Under the pieces are notes generated by a model. That model did not search any database. It worked only from the letters and a program-made list of their open reading frames with translations, and had not been told where the DNA came from. DNA of 64,000 nucleotides from a bacterium HR19 (GTDB lineage Bacteria; Calescibacteriota; Calescibacteriia; Calescibacteriales; Calescibacteriaceae): NCBI GenBank assembly GCA_002898315.1, contig BEHV01000009.1, forward strand, positions 20,697 through 84,696, given 5' to 3'. The first letter of the stretch is position 1, and each line of letters opens with the position of its first letter. Shown piece after piece: positions 8,384-18,119 of this stretch. The translations under genes and the position numbers were made by a program.

Positions 8384-9350
8384 CTATAAGATTTTTTCCA
8401 AAATTAAAGTCCAGCTGTTTTTATTATGATGCCTCAGTGCAATACACCTTTGTTTGCTTTCATTTATCCATTTTTCCAATTCTTGTCGGGATAAGAAATG
8501 TGTTATTGGCGCATTCATCTGATCATAAACAATATTTTGTATCTCTTTAAACGGGAATTTAGAAATATAATCCAAGTAATCTTTGTAAAAGACCTTAACT
8601 GGCATCCTTGAAATAAGGTAAACTAAAATAGAGGGCGGGAGCGGGAAAGACATATAATAAAGTATCTCAGGTTTTATTTTTGAAAGTATTTTCTTCCTCA
8701 GAGGTTCAAAATATTTTATAATCCAATCATTCCCCTCTTGCGCGTATATCCAAATTATTAATATTCCTCTTTTAAATAGAACCGAAGTTAATGATTTGAA
8801 CCCTTCATAAGGGGAAGGTAAATGATGTATTACCCCTATTGAATACACAATATGAAAACATTTCTTAAAGGGTAAAGAGCTAATGTCACCTTGAACTATG
8901 TGAACATTTTCTAAATGTTCCGTATTCATATAAGCTACCTCTACAGAATCACTAATATCTAACCCTATTACTTCTTTTGCGCCAAATTTTTGAACTTGGA
9001 TAAGATGTCTCCCTTTACCACATCCTGCATCAAGAACTACTTTATCTTTGAAATTTTCTGGTTTGAAGGGATATATCCATTTCTAAAAATTGCTTCTCAT
9101 ATAATTCAAAGATATGTTTGTGTAACTTCCATTCCACCCCGAACCTCATCGCAATTTTTCTTTTTTCGTTTGATAGATTTTCTCGATCCAAAATTCGCGG
9201 TATTCCTCTATAAATAGGATAAACTGCTTGGCAATTCTCACAAACTAAACTACCTTCAATTATCTTTTCTTTGTCCCTTTTCTTTGAATATAACTGAAAA
9301 ACTGATTTACACTTTGGACAAGAAAGGAACTTAAGGAGCCTTGGTCTCAT
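8384..9350 (-). pseudogene. Trm112-type zinc domain plus SAM methyltransferase, frameshifted
   Basis: ATG 9350 opens MRPRLLKFLSCPKCKSVF, a Trm112-like zinc ribbon with a second pair CENC. Next comes a class I methyltransferase whose SAM-binding motif VVLDAGCGKGRHL is in a different frame. Removing one base from the GGG at 9068-9070 joins both parts into one 321-residue protein ending at 8384. The later stretch reads YSIGVIHHLPSPYEGF, typical of the UbiE/Methyltransf_11 group. Such enzymes usually sit in surface-polysaccharide or small-molecule clusters; the substrate here is unknown. The gene lies inside a disrupted patch next to a truncated paralogue, so horizontal arrival is plausible. Confidence 0.75.
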
Positions 9351-9462
9351 AATTAGAAAATATTTTTGTAAGTAAAATGTCTTAATAACTTGCAGGAAAA
9401 TTGAAACCGGCATTTCTTACTTTTTTCTACTTCTTAAATTAAGTTTCAAAAATTAAACAGAT

Positions 9463-9942
9463 ATGGAAAAGGTGTACAAAATATCCGTTCTCCTACATAT
9501 ATTGGGATTTTCATTGTGGTATGGGGGAATGTTGTTTATCTCCCTGATTTTGCTCCCGTTTATAAAAACAAAAAGCGATTACCCCGATATACTTGAGAAA
9601 ATAGCAAAAAGGTATAGCAACATAACATGGTTTTTTATTTTTCCTTTAATGCTCGTCACAGGTTTTATAAATGCTTACGCGAGAACCGGAACGATAAACC
9701 CACTCCTCTGGTCCGAATACACAAACGGCAAATACATAGTTTTAAAGCTCCATCTTTTCTTTCTTATCATCATACTAAGCGCTATACATGATTTCTGGTT
9801 AGGACCAAAAGCGGTAAAACTCATGCGGGAAGGAAAAAAAGAAAACATGAGGAAAATTTCAGGTATAATAGGAAGAATAAATTTTATCCTCGCTACACTG
9901 ATGCTCATATTCGGAATATCAACAGTGCGAGGATGCTTATGA
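9463..9942 (+). CDS. CopD/DUF4149-like integral membrane protein
   Basis: This 159-residue protein has four predicted membrane helices. The first reads KISVLLHILGFSLWYGGMLF, resembling the His- and Trp-containing first helix of CopD- and DUF4149-type membrane proteins. The second starts TWFFIFPLMLVTGF, the third LKLHLFFLIIILSAIHDFWLG, and the fourth lies near the C-terminus. Conserved His residues in helices one and three could bind heme or metal; that is inference. It is the intact partner of the truncated copy at 7978. Function unknown. Confidence 0.7.
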   Translation: MEKVYKISVLLHILGFSLWYGGMLFISLILLPFIKTKSDYPDILEKIAKRYSNITWFFIFPLMLVTGFINAYARTGTINPLLWSEYTNGKYIVLKLHLFFLIIILSAIHDFWLGPKAVKLMREGKKENMRKISGIIGRINFILATLMLIFGISTVRGCL

Positions 9943-9994
9943 AAAATTACAAAAAATAAAAATAAAAATTAAATATGAAACGGGAGGGAGAAAA

Positions 9995-10909
9995 ATGAAG
10001 AAAAATAAAGACAGCAAAAAAAATGAATTTGAAGGCAACTGGGTAGCACTTATAACACCATTCAAAGATGGAAAAGTAGATGAAAAATCATTCAAAAAGC
10101 TTATAGATTTTGTGATTGAAAAAGGATGCGACGGAATAGTGCCGTGCGGGACAACAGGAGAAGCAGCTACACTTGACTACGACGAACATATAAGAGTCAT
10201 AGAACTCGCTCTTGAATTTGCAGACCGCAGAGTAAAAGTTATGGCGGGAACCGGCTCAAACTCTACAAAAGAAGCAATAGAACTCACAAAAGAAGCAGAA
10301 AAAAGAGGAGCTGATGCTGTCCTCCTTATCGCTCCATACTACAACAGACCTACTCAAAAAGGACTTTACGAACACTTCAAAAAAATAGCGGAAGAATGTC
10401 AAATCCCGCAATTTCTCTATAATATCCCCACGAGAACCGCCGTAAATATTGAAGCAGAAACAACTTTAAAACTCGCTCACGAGTGCAAAAACATAAAAGG
10501 AATAAAAGAAGCTTCTGGGAACATCAAACAAATTTCAGAAATAATAAAAGGAGCCCCCGACGGATTCTGCGTCCTATCAGGAGATGATATAATGACACTA
10601 CCCATAATGGCAATCGGAGGAAAAGGTGTCATCTCCTCCACAGCAAACATAGTCCCAAAAGAAATGACTGAACTTGTGAAAAACTGCCTTGAAGGGAACT
10701 TCCAAAAAGCAAGAGAAATTCATCTTTACCTGCTCGAACTCTTCAATAACCTCTTCATTGAAACCAACCCCATACCCGTAAAAACAGCTCTATATCTTAT
10801 GGGAATAATAGAAAGCCCAGAACTTCGCCTCCCGCTATCTCCGCTATCAGAAAAGAACTTACCTATACTCAAAGATACCCTGAGAAAATATAAACTTATT
10901 CCGGAATAA
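9995..10909 (+). CDS. dapA: 4-hydroxy-tetrahydrodipicolinate synthase
   Basis: DapA condenses pyruvate with aspartate semialdehyde, the first committed step to lysine and meso-diaminopimelate for peptidoglycan. The 304-residue protein shows the family landmarks: GTTGEAATL for pyruvate binding, the catalytic Tyr in LIAPYYNRPTQKG, the Schiff-base Lys in NIKGIKEASGN, and LSGDD. A strong Shine-Dalgarno GGGAGGG precedes ATG 9995. An ABC ATPase gene follows after 16 nt and may be co-transcribed. Confidence 0.96.
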   Translation: MKKNKDSKKNEFEGNWVALITPFKDGKVDEKSFKKLIDFVIEKGCDGIVPCGTTGEAATLDYDEHIRVIELALEFADRRVKVMAGTGSNSTKEAIELTKEAEKRGADAVLLIAPYYNRPTQKGLYEHFKKIAEECQIPQFLYNIPTRTAVNIEAETTLKLAHECKNIKGIKEASGNIKQISEIIKGAPDGFCVLSGDDIMTLPIMAIGGKGVISSTANIVPKEMTELVKNCLEGNFQKAREIHLYLLELFNNLFIETNPIPVKTALYLMGIIESPELRLPLSPLSEKNLPILKDTLRKYKLIPE

Positions 10910-10925
10910 AAAGTAAAAATAAATC

Positions 10926-11855
10926 ATGCAAGAGCCAATCCTGACCGTAAAAAATCTCTCCGTATCTTTTTCAGATAAAAAAGTCGTTGATTCTGTCAGC
11001 TTTTCAATCCACCGGAAAGAAGTGCTTGGAATCGTCGGAGAATCAGGCTCAGGAAAAACCATGACCGCCCTATCTATATTACGACTCACTCCGCCTAACT
11101 CAAAAGTAGAAGGAGAGATAATCTTTGAAGGCAGAGACATTCTGAAAATCCCGGAAAAAGAAATAGATAAAATAAGAGGTAAGAAAATCTCGCTGATCTT
11201 ACAAAATCCGCATTCAGCTTTTAATCCCGTCCTCAAAGTCGGCTATCAGGTAATAGAACCGCTCATTATTCACAACCGAACTCCAAAAAGTGAAGCTAAA
11301 AAAATGGCTGTAAATGTCTTTAGGTCTGTGGGAATACCTGAACCAGAAATCAGGTTTAACTCATATCCTCACGAACTATCGGGAGGAATGAAACAGAGAG
11401 CAGTTATATCTATTTCAATTCTTTCAGGTGCAGAACTCATAATCGCAGATGAACCAACAACAGCTCTTGACCCAACAATACAATCACAAATACTCAAAAT
11501 CCTCAGAAATTTGGTTGATTCAAAATCTATATCAATGATTTTCATCTCTCACGATATATCTGTGGTTGCATGGATTTCAGATAAAATCGCGGTCATGTAT
11601 GGGGGATGGATAGTAGAGATGGGAGAAACATATGAAGTTCTTCATAATCCACTTCACCCATACACAAAAGCCCTCATCGCGTCTATTCCTCATCAGGGAG
11701 AGAAGGCAAAACCAATTCCCGGTTCTCCTCTTGATATACACTGGAAAGGTTGCAGGTTCGCAAAAAGATGTCCTCTCGCACAAAGTATATGCTTTGAGCA
11801 AACTCCACAAGATAAATACATCAACAGAAGAAAAGTAAAATGTTTCCTCGTCTGA
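10926..11855 (+). CDS. Oligo/dipeptide ABC transporter ATP-binding protein
   Basis: This 309-residue ATPase of the OppD/DppD type carries Walker A GESGSGKT, the signature LSGGMKQR, Walker B LIIADEPTTALD and the switch His in ISHD. The C-terminal extension with the Cys pattern GCRFAKRCPLAQSICF is the oligopeptide/dipeptide-specific tail, which in related proteins binds an iron-sulfur cluster. It would power uptake of peptides or nickel together with permeases and a binding protein. None of those partners is present here, so it is an orphan subunit in this window. Confidence 0.88.
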   Translation: MQEPILTVKNLSVSFSDKKVVDSVSFSIHRKEVLGIVGESGSGKTMTALSILRLTPPNSKVEGEIIFEGRDILKIPEKEIDKIRGKKISLILQNPHSAFNPVLKVGYQVIEPLIIHNRTPKSEAKKMAVNVFRSVGIPEPEIRFNSYPHELSGGMKQRAVISISILSGAELIIADEPTTALDPTIQSQILKILRNLVDSKSISMIFISHDISVVAWISDKIAVMYGGWIVEMGETYEVLHNPLHPYTKALIASIPHQGEKAKPIPGSPLDIHWKGCRFAKRCPLAQSICFEQTPQDKYINRRKVKCFLV

Positions 11856-11878
11856 AAAAAATCAGTTTGAATTCGCAA

Positions 11879-12841
11879 TTATGAGATTGAGATAAAGACA
11901 AGCGGGAATGTTATAGTGATCTCGCTTCCAGTAGCAGGAAACTGCCATCTCTTTATCATTCTGAGGACGCACGAGACCATCTCCTGATCATCTATCGTTG
12001 ATTCCTTCACCGACACGCTTGAGACCTTACCTTCACCATCTATAACTATCTCAACAACTATTTTCCCTTGAAGGTTCGGATTTCTCATCTGGGCTTTCTG
12101 GAAACAATACTTCAAAGATACCTGATTCTTCAAAGCTATTTTCCTCACTGTCTCCTCATCAAGCTGACCGCCTGAAATTTCTGGCTCTTCTGCGGTTATT
12201 TTTGATTGAACCGCCGCAACTTTTTTCTCCTCAAGCTTTACCTCTTTACCACCTCTTGCCGCAAGCGCGCCTATATCTGCTTCCCTTTTCTGTATCCCAC
12301 CCCCACCAAGTTCAAGAGGTTTTAGTTCTTCTCCCTTTTCCGCCACTTTCACTCCACTTATACCACTCAGTATCTCATCTAAATTCTGAACAGCTCCTCC
12401 ACCAAGAAGTTCAGATAGCGGGCTTCCCTCTCCCTCACCCTTCGCTGTAAGAAGAGCTAATACCCCAACCTGTCTTACCTTCTCTCTTATTATCTCTTTC
12501 TTCTGCTCTTTCGTTAGTGTTGATGATTCCTGCTTTTTCTCCCCAGCAACCTCTTTTTTCTCCTCTTTCTTCTCAACTTTCTTCTGTTCCACTTTCTCTT
12601 CTGTTTTTTTCTCTTCAACGAGTTTTGGAACAACAATTTTCGCAAACCTTTCGGGTAATTTCTCTATCTCCACAACATCGTCTCTTATCTCTACCTGTAT
12701 TCTTGATGAGTAAAGAACAAATCCCACCCAGAAAAGCAAAAACAAAAGAACAATAGGAAAGAACCTTTTCCTTTCTTCCTTTCCTTCCTCCTGAGGGACA
12801 AATACTTCGGCTAATTCTCTCAAAGCGCTTTGACCTTCCAT
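11879..12841 (-). CDS. AgmX/TonB-like periplasmic protein with one N-terminal membrane helix
   Basis: The 320-residue protein has a cytoplasmic tail, one membrane helix (FFPIVLLFLLFWVGFVL, residues 27-43), a long Glu/Lys-rich coiled and extended linker, and a C-terminal domain of about 90 residues. That domain has the TonB/AgmX-PglI fold pattern: LKYCFQKAQMRNPNLQGKIV, a GEGKVSS turn, then VSCVLRMIKRWQFPA. Two Cys may pair. Proteins of this plan connect inner-membrane proton channels to the outer membrane, or serve in gliding and adhesion complexes. No ExbB/ExbD genes are adjacent. It converges on the ABC ATPase gene with 23 nt between the stops. Confidence 0.75.
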   Translation of the reverse strand: MEGQSALRELAEVFVPQEEGKEERKRFFPIVLLFLLFWVGFVLYSSRIQVEIRDDVVEIEKLPERFAKIVVPKLVEEKKTEEKVEQKKVEKKEEKKEVAGEKKQESSTLTKEQKKEIIREKVRQVGVLALLTAKGEGEGSPLSELLGGGAVQNLDEILSGISGVKVAEKGEELKPLELGGGGIQKREADIGALAARGGKEVKLEEKKVAAVQSKITAEEPEISGGQLDEETVRKIALKNQVSLKYCFQKAQMRNPNLQGKIVVEIVIDGEGKVSSVSVKESTIDDQEMVSCVLRMIKRWQFPATGSEITITFPLVFISIS

Positions 12842-12971
12842 AATTTCTAATTTTAATACTCCTTGCCTAAAATTTGTATTTTATCTGCTCTTTTTCTATA
12901 AGATTAATTTTTTATTCAACCAGAATTTAAATTTACCTTATTTTATCTTTCTTTCTTTTTTTAACTTCTTT

Positions 12972-13547
12972 ATGGAGTTTTTAGAGAAGATTGGAATATT
13001 CGGAGGGACATTTGACCCACCACACATAGGTCACCTTGTTATGGCGAGAAGAGCCGTTGAACAACTTGAACTCAAAAAAATTTTCTTCGTCCCCGCAAAC
13101 ATTCCTCCACACAAAAACTTACCCGTAGCGTCAGCAGAACATAGATTAAACATGATACGATTGGCAGTCATACCGCACAAAGATTTTGAAGTATCTACAT
13201 GCGAAATAGAAAGAGGAGGCATCTCATACACAATAGATACAATAAGATTTTTTTTAGATAATGTCTGGGCAAAGGAGTTCTACCTCTTGATAGGAGAGGA
13301 TTCAGCAAGAAACTTTTCATCATGGAAAGAAAGCGAAGAGATAAAAAAACTTGTCAAAATATGCTGGTTCCCAAGAATATGCGAAGATAAAAACCCTATA
13401 CCATCTGAATTTATAAAAATAGACGCAGAAATACTTGACATATCTTCATCTAAAATAAGAAAACTTATAAAAGAAGGAAAGTCAGTAAAGTATCTTGTCC
13501 CAGAACCCGTCCTTGAATATATAAAAATAAACAAGCTGTATATTTAG
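12972..13547 (+). CDS. nadD: Nicotinate-nucleotide adenylyltransferase
   Basis: NadD joins nicotinate mononucleotide and ATP to give deamido-NAD in NAD synthesis. The 191-residue protein has the nucleotidyltransferase motif GGTFDPPHIGHL near the start, NIPPHK for substrate binding, and the C-terminal ISSSKIRKLI. Length is normal. The start ATG 12972 has no clear Shine-Dalgarno sequence and is preceded by a T-rich stretch. Confidence 0.95.
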   Translation: MEFLEKIGIFGGTFDPPHIGHLVMARRAVEQLELKKIFFVPANIPPHKNLPVASAEHRLNMIRLAVIPHKDFEVSTCEIERGGISYTIDTIRFFLDNVWAKEFYLLIGEDSARNFSSWKESEEIKKLVKICWFPRICEDKNPIPSEFIKIDAEILDISSSKIRKLIKEGKSVKYLVPEPVLEYIKINKLYI

Positions 13548-13566
13548 AGAAAATTGGAGAGAAATT

Positions 13567-14172
13567 TTATTCTTTCCCGACTTCAAACCTTGCAAACCTT
13601 CTTACTACTATGTTCTCACCGAACTTAGATATCATAAGTTTTATCTGATCTTCAACTTTGCTTTTCCCATCTCGCACCCATATCTGCTCATAAAGGCAGT
13701 TCTCCTCAAAAAACTTTTCAAGCTTACCTTTTGCTATCTTCTCTGCTACATGGTCTGGCTTACCCTCTGCTTTGCTCTGCTCAAAATAAATCTGGAATTC
13801 CTTCTGGACTATCTCTTCGGGGACATCTTCTCTTTTAACCCAACGCGGAGCCATAGCGGCAATCTGCATAGCAATCTCGTGGACAAATCTCTTGAACTCC
13901 TCATTTCTTGCAACAAAGTCGGTCTCACAGTTTACCTCAACAAGAACCCCTATCCTACCACCTATATGTATGTAAGCATCTACTATTCCTTCCTTTGCTT
14001 CACGAGAAAGTCTCTTTTCAGCCCTTGCTATGCCCTTTTTCCTGAGTATCTCAACCGCCTTCTCTAAATCTCCATTTGCTTCTACAAGCGCCTTCCTGCA
14101 CTCTGAAAAACCCGCACCGGTCATCTCTTTCAGTTCCTTCACCTTCTCCATCAAGTTGTCCTTCTGATCCAT
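13567..14172 (-). CDS. tsf: Translation elongation factor Ts
   Basis: EF-Ts exchanges GDP for GTP on EF-Tu. The 201-residue protein begins with the UBA-like helix domain ([19 protein letters not shown]). It continues with the conserved core [17 protein letters not shown] and ends with the short form of the dimerisation region, as in many non-proteobacterial Ts proteins. I chose ATG 14172 because it has the Shine-Dalgarno GGGAGG and the family start; upstream in-frame codons are unlike the family. rplJ lies 26 nt upstream, whereas tsf usually follows rpsB. Confidence 0.95.
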   Translation of the reverse strand: MDQKDNLMEKVKELKEMTGAGFSECRKALVEANGDLEKAVEILRKKGIARAEKRLSREAKEGIVDAYIHIGGRIGVLVEVNCETDFVARNEEFKRFVHEIAMQIAAMAPRWVKREDVPEEIVQKEFQIYFEQSKAEGKPDHVAEKIAKGKLEKFFEENCLYEQIWVRDGKSKVEDQIKLMISKFGENIVVRRFARFEVGKE

Positions 14173-14198
14173 TTTCACCCTTCCTCCCTTCTCAAAAA

Positions 14199-14693
14199 CT
14201 AATCTTGCTTTTCCGCCCTCTGTTTCAGAATGTAAATCAAAGATGATGGATACCATAAAAGAGAAGATATAAGTCTATATAATGTGCCGACGAGAGTTCC
14301 AACCACCAAAGCCCTTACCTCTGATAAATCTGGCATCTTCTTGAACGAAACTGTTTCCCCTGCGGAGAAAAACTTACCAGCAACCAGAGAACCCTTTATC
14401 TTACCCTCATCTATAAGCTTTAATAAAACCTTGACCGATTTTATAGGGTCATCTTTGACAGCTATTATACCTGTTGGATCCTCAAATTTGATCCCAAAAA
14501 TCATTTTTATAAAAACATTTTTCGTCACCTTCGTTTCATTTCCTATCTCCTTCATACTATCTCTCAGCTGAACCATCTTCGGAACATCAAGCCCATTGAA
14601 ATTGAAGAATATAAAAGATTCATACCTATCTTTCAGCGATTTTACCTCATCAAATTTTTTCTTTTTCCAATCCTTGTTCTTCTTACCTATCAT
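14199..14693 (-). CDS. rplJ: Ribosomal protein L10
   Basis: This 164-residue protein shows the L10 pattern: [30 protein letters not shown], and a late AGKFFSAGE followed by a helix that would hold L7/L12 dimers. L10 anchors the ribosomal stalk that recruits translation factors. It normally sits in rplK-rplA-rplJ-rplL before rpoB; here none of these is adjacent and tsf follows after 26 nt. The N-terminus is unusually Lys-rich ([11 protein letters not shown]). Assigned with good confidence from the whole-length pattern. Confidence 0.88.
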   Translation of the reverse strand: MIGKKNKDWKKKKFDEVKSLKDRYESFIFFNFNGLDVPKMVQLRDSMKEIGNETKVTKNVFIKMIFGIKFEDPTGIIAVKDDPIKSVKVLLKLIDEGKIKGSLVAGKFFSAGETVSFKKMPDLSEVRALVVGTLVGTLYRLISSLLWYPSSLIYILKQRAEKQD

Positions 14694-14785
14694 AGCAGTT
14701 AATTTTCAATTATTTAATTGCCTTTGGAAAGATTAAGATTTTTCCTGTATTTTTTGAATTTTTACCGATTTTTGAGTATTTGTAT

Positions 14786-16264
14786 TCAAACCTCAACAGC
14801 CCACTTTTCTAATCCATATTTCGGCTGAACCCTCACATTAATGTTCAACTTCTTTATGTAATCATCTATTATTTTGAAGCTTTCAGGAGAAACCCTTACT
14901 ACCCTACCCTGAAGTTTTGAAAGTTTCACAAGATTTTCATGAATTTTGAGTATATCAGAGTGAATAAAACCATTCCCGCATGTTGGACACCTTGACATAA
15001 GTTGCTTTCTCAGAGAGTATCCTGTTTTTTTTCTTGAAATCTCAAGAAGCCCCAATCTTGTCAGACCAAAAACTCTGGTTTTCTCCCTATCTTTCTCAAC
15101 AAGCTTTTTCACCTCACGCAAAAGATTTGCTTTCAACTGCCTGCTCTTCATATCTATAAAATCAACAATTATTATCCCTCCCAGCTTCCTTAACCTTATC
15201 TGCCTCATTATCTCATAAGCGGCAAGAAGATTCGCCTGATAAGCAGTTATATCAAGATTTTCTGTCCCCGTAAATGAAGCGGTATTTACATCAATTGCTG
15301 TAAAAGCTTCTGTCTCATTAAATATAAGTTTTATTCCACCCTCTATCTCTATCTCATCTTTGAGAGCATTTTGGAACTCTCTCTCTATACCATACTCATG
15401 AAAAACGAAAGGAGATGGAGATAGTTCAAAGCTTACATTTTCCAGAGTATGAGAGAAGAACTCACTGACCAAATCTTTCGCCATCTTCAGCTTTTCTTCC
15501 GAATTGGATACAACTTTCTTGAGATTTGAAGAAGCAAGGTCTCTTATTGTTCTGCGAACTATATCTGAATCAGACCACAGGAGAACCGGCGGGGGATTAT
15601 TTTTTGCCTTCTCCTTTAACTCACGATAAACTTTAAGCAACCTCTCAAAATCTTCCCTTATAAGCTCTTCTGGGACACCCTGCGCCTCAGTTCTCGCAAC
15701 TATGCCAACCTCTTCATCTTTAACGCTTTCAAGAAGCTTTGTTATCAACCTTCTCAACCTGTTCTTCTCATAATTTGACCTTATCTTCTTTGAAATACCC
15801 ACCTTCTTTTCCATAGTAAATACAAGATACTTACCCGGCAAAGTTGGATTATCTGAAACCTTAGCTCCTTTCCCATCTATACTTTCTTTTTTTATCTGGA
15901 CTATAATCTCCTCACCGGATTTATACTTTTCAATTTTTGAGCGAGAAGGAACGAAAAGGTATGCATTTTTTTCTGCCCCTATGTTTATGAATACAGCCTG
16001 CATAGATGGGACAACATCTTCTATTCTACCCTTATATATGTTTCCACTTGAAAAGTCATCACTTCTGCCATTCTTCAATTGCAGGAAAATATCTTGAACT
16101 TTCCCATCCTCTACTACTGCAATCCTTGTCCAATAAGGAAGGTCTTCAATGAATATCTCTTGACCTAACTTCTTTTCCTGCTCAATTAGTTCCCTCTTTA
16201 TCTCCTCCTGAACTTCCTTAGGTAATTGTCTCTCCTTGGAATAAAATTTTTCATCTTCTGCCAT
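14786..16264 (-). CDS. rng: Ribonuclease G/E family protein
   Basis: The 492-residue protein matures rRNA and degrades mRNA. It has an S1 RNA-binding domain near residues 75-130 (GNIYKGRIEDVVPSMQAVF, then EKNAYLFVP). The catalytic Asp pair lies in EAFTAIDVNTASF and GGIIIVDFIDM, and the Zn-link used for dimerisation reads RCPTCGNG. There is no long C-terminal scaffold as in E. coli RNase E, so it is the short RNase G-like form. An extra charged segment of about 45 residues precedes the core. It is transcribed in the same direction as rplJ-tsf, 90 nt away. Confidence 0.93.
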   Translation of the reverse strand: MAEDEKFYSKERQLPKEVQEEIKRELIEQEKKLGQEIFIEDLPYWTRIAVVEDGKVQDIFLQLKNGRSDDFSSGNIYKGRIEDVVPSMQAVFINIGAEKNAYLFVPSRSKIEKYKSGEEIIVQIKKESIDGKGAKVSDNPTLPGKYLVFTMEKKVGISKKIRSNYEKNRLRRLITKLLESVKDEEVGIVARTEAQGVPEELIREDFERLLKVYRELKEKAKNNPPPVLLWSDSDIVRRTIRDLASSNLKKVVSNSEEKLKMAKDLVSEFFSHTLENVSFELSPSPFVFHEYGIEREFQNALKDEIEIEGGIKLIFNETEAFTAIDVNTASFTGTENLDITAYQANLLAAYEIMRQIRLRKLGGIIIVDFIDMKSRQLKANLLREVKKLVEKDREKTRVFGLTRLGLLEISRKKTGYSLRKQLMSRCPTCGNGFIHSDILKIHENLVKLSKLQGRVVRVSPESFKIIDDYIKKLNINVRVQPKYGLEKWAVEV

Positions 16265-16401
16265 TTTTCAAACACCTCTCTTTCGCAAAACATTTTTTTA
16301 TAAATACTGAAATAATTTATTAATGTCAATGCTCTTTCCATTACCACAAAACTATTTTAAAAATCAACTTTAATATTTGTCTATTAAATTTAAGAGATGT
16401 T

Positions 16402-17721
16402 TTAGGTATGGAAGGAAAATTCACAATTTTTCGCGTTGCAAACTTTTCCAAGATGAGACATTACTTCTTCTTTAAAACTGCTAACTATTTTTTTAGCAGG
16501 AAGAGAACCAGCATCAACATGAGCACAAATTGCAGACCCCGGAATAGAAGATGAGACATCAAGCAAAGTCATAACATCTTTTTCTGTCCCCCTTCCATTT
16601 TCTATCTTTTCAAAAAGATACTCTATAAATCTTGTTCCCTCTCTGCAAGTTGTACATTGACCGCACGATTCCTCTGCGTAAAAGTGAGCCATATTCCATC
16701 CAACCCTCACAATACAGTCATGCTCACAAATAACAACACACGAAGCAGTTCCCAAAAAAGAGCCAAAAGATGCAATTGATTCAAAATCAAGAGTCGCTTC
16801 CTCTAATTCATCGGGAGTGAGAGGAGGAGCAGAAGTTCCCCCGGGGATCACCGCTTTTATTTTACCACCACAAGATGTTCCTCCTGCAAGCTCTATAAGT
16901 TTTTTCAAAGGGAATCCCATAGGAAGCTCATAAAGTCCAGGTTTTTTCACTTTCCCAGAAACGCAGAAGAGTTTTGGACCTGTGCTTTTTTCTCTGCCTA
17001 TGCTCTTGAACCAATCTGCTCCCTTATTTATTATGAAAGGAACGCATGCGAGCGTCTCAACATTATTCACACACGTCGGATAACCCATATAACCTTTTTG
17101 AGCAGGATAAGGAGGTCTCGGACGTGGTTGTCCTCTCTTACCTTCCAGCGAGTTCAAAAGCCCCGTCTCTTCTCCGACTATATACGCACCCGCCCCCTGC
17201 ATAACTTTTATATCAAAACTCACACCAAACCTGCTCTTCACATACTCAACCCCCTCCTGAACAGCTTTTTTGAGAATAAAAGCTTCCTCCCAATATTCTC
17301 CTCTTATATATACCAAAATCTCACGAGTGCCAATCGCATAAGCAGATATCATCATCCCTTCTACAAGAAGATGTGGCACAAAAGTTATTATGTATCTATC
17401 TTTGAAAGTTGCTGGCTCACCCTCATCGGCGTTGCAGACCAAAAATTTTCTCTCCGCATCCTTCGGCATAAAACTCCACTTCACTCCCGTCGGAAAACCT
17501 GCCCCACCTCTCCCCCTCAAACCAGACCTCTTGACCTCTTCTATAACTTCATCTGGTCCCATAGAAAGAACCTTCTCCAAAGCTCTATATCCTCCCTCTT
17601 CCAAGTATGATTTCAAAGACGGATCATTTTTCAGAAAAAGTGGAGCAAACACACCTTCAAACCCATCTACTTTCCAGACCCTTATCCTCCCCAAAGATGA
17701 ACTCTGGTTTATCTCCACCAT
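16402..17721 (-). CDS. nuoF: NADH dehydrogenase subunit NuoF (51 kDa type)
   Basis: NuoF carries FMN and the NADH site of complex I, and related forms occur in NAD-linked hydrogenases. In this 439-residue protein FMN/NADH binding is seen in GLRGRGGAGFPTGVKW and CNADEGEPATFKDR. The N3-type 4Fe-4S cluster is ESCGQCTTCREGT plus a later Cys (SAICAHVDAG). It lacks the extra C-terminal ferredoxin domain found in HydB- or HoxF-like versions. No nuoE or nuoG is adjacent, so its complex cannot be confirmed here. A MidA-like methyltransferase gene lies just upstream on the same strand. Confidence 0.9.
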   Translation of the reverse strand: MVEINQSSSLGRIRVWKVDGFEGVFAPLFLKNDPSLKSYLEEGGYRALEKVLSMGPDEVIEEVKRSGLRGRGGAGFPTGVKWSFMPKDAERKFLVCNADEGEPATFKDRYIITFVPHLLVEGMMISAYAIGTREILVYIRGEYWEEAFILKKAVQEGVEYVKSRFGVSFDIKVMQGAGAYIVGEETGLLNSLEGKRGQPRPRPPYPAQKGYMGYPTCVNNVETLACVPFIINKGADWFKSIGREKSTGPKLFCVSGKVKKPGLYELPMGFPLKKLIELAGGTSCGGKIKAVIPGGTSAPPLTPDELEEATLDFESIASFGSFLGTASCVVICEHDCIVRVGWNMAHFYAEESCGQCTTCREGTRFIEYLFEKIENGRGTEKDVMTLLDVSSSIPGSAICAHVDAGSLPAKKIVSSFKEEVMSHLGKVCNAKNCEFSFHT

Positions 17722-17767
17722 ATCAAAACAAAAATGACTCTAAACTCTCTATTTTTGCAGAATAAAT

Positions 17768-18061
17768 TTACTCTAAATAATGGTTGAGAAAATTCACAAA
17801 GAGTTTAGATGCTTTCTGGAAGAAAGGATTTTCACCCGCAGATTCCTTCAAAACACTCTCAACCTTCGGAATATCAGCCCGTGTTATAAACCTCAATTTG
17901 TTATCATTCAGAACTCTCCTCACAAAAGCTAAAATCTGCTCTCTCACTTTTGCATTTCCTCTCACACCCTCTTTCTGCTTCATATACTTTTCAAAGTATT
18001 TCCAAGATAACTTCCAGTCAAATAAAAACGCCTTACTCTTTGATTCAATGTTCACAACCAT
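17768..18061 (-). CDS. Hypothetical protein
   Basis: A 97-residue basic protein with no recognised motif, predicted to be mainly helical. It opens MVVNIESKSKAFLFDW. GGAGGGG lies about 11 nt before the ATG, supporting real translation. It sits between nuoF and the MidA-like gene in the same direction and may be part of that operon. It contains no cysteines and no membrane segment. Confidence 0.6.
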   Translation of the reverse strand: MVVNIESKSKAFLFDWKLSWKYFEKYMKQKEGVRGNAKVREQILAFVRRVLNDNKLRFITRADIPKVESVLKESAGENPFFQKASKLFVNFLNHYLE

Positions 18062-18119
18062 ATCTCAACCTACCCCTCCATCAGAAAAAATCAAAGAAAA
18101 AAATCTTTTTCTTTTTTCT

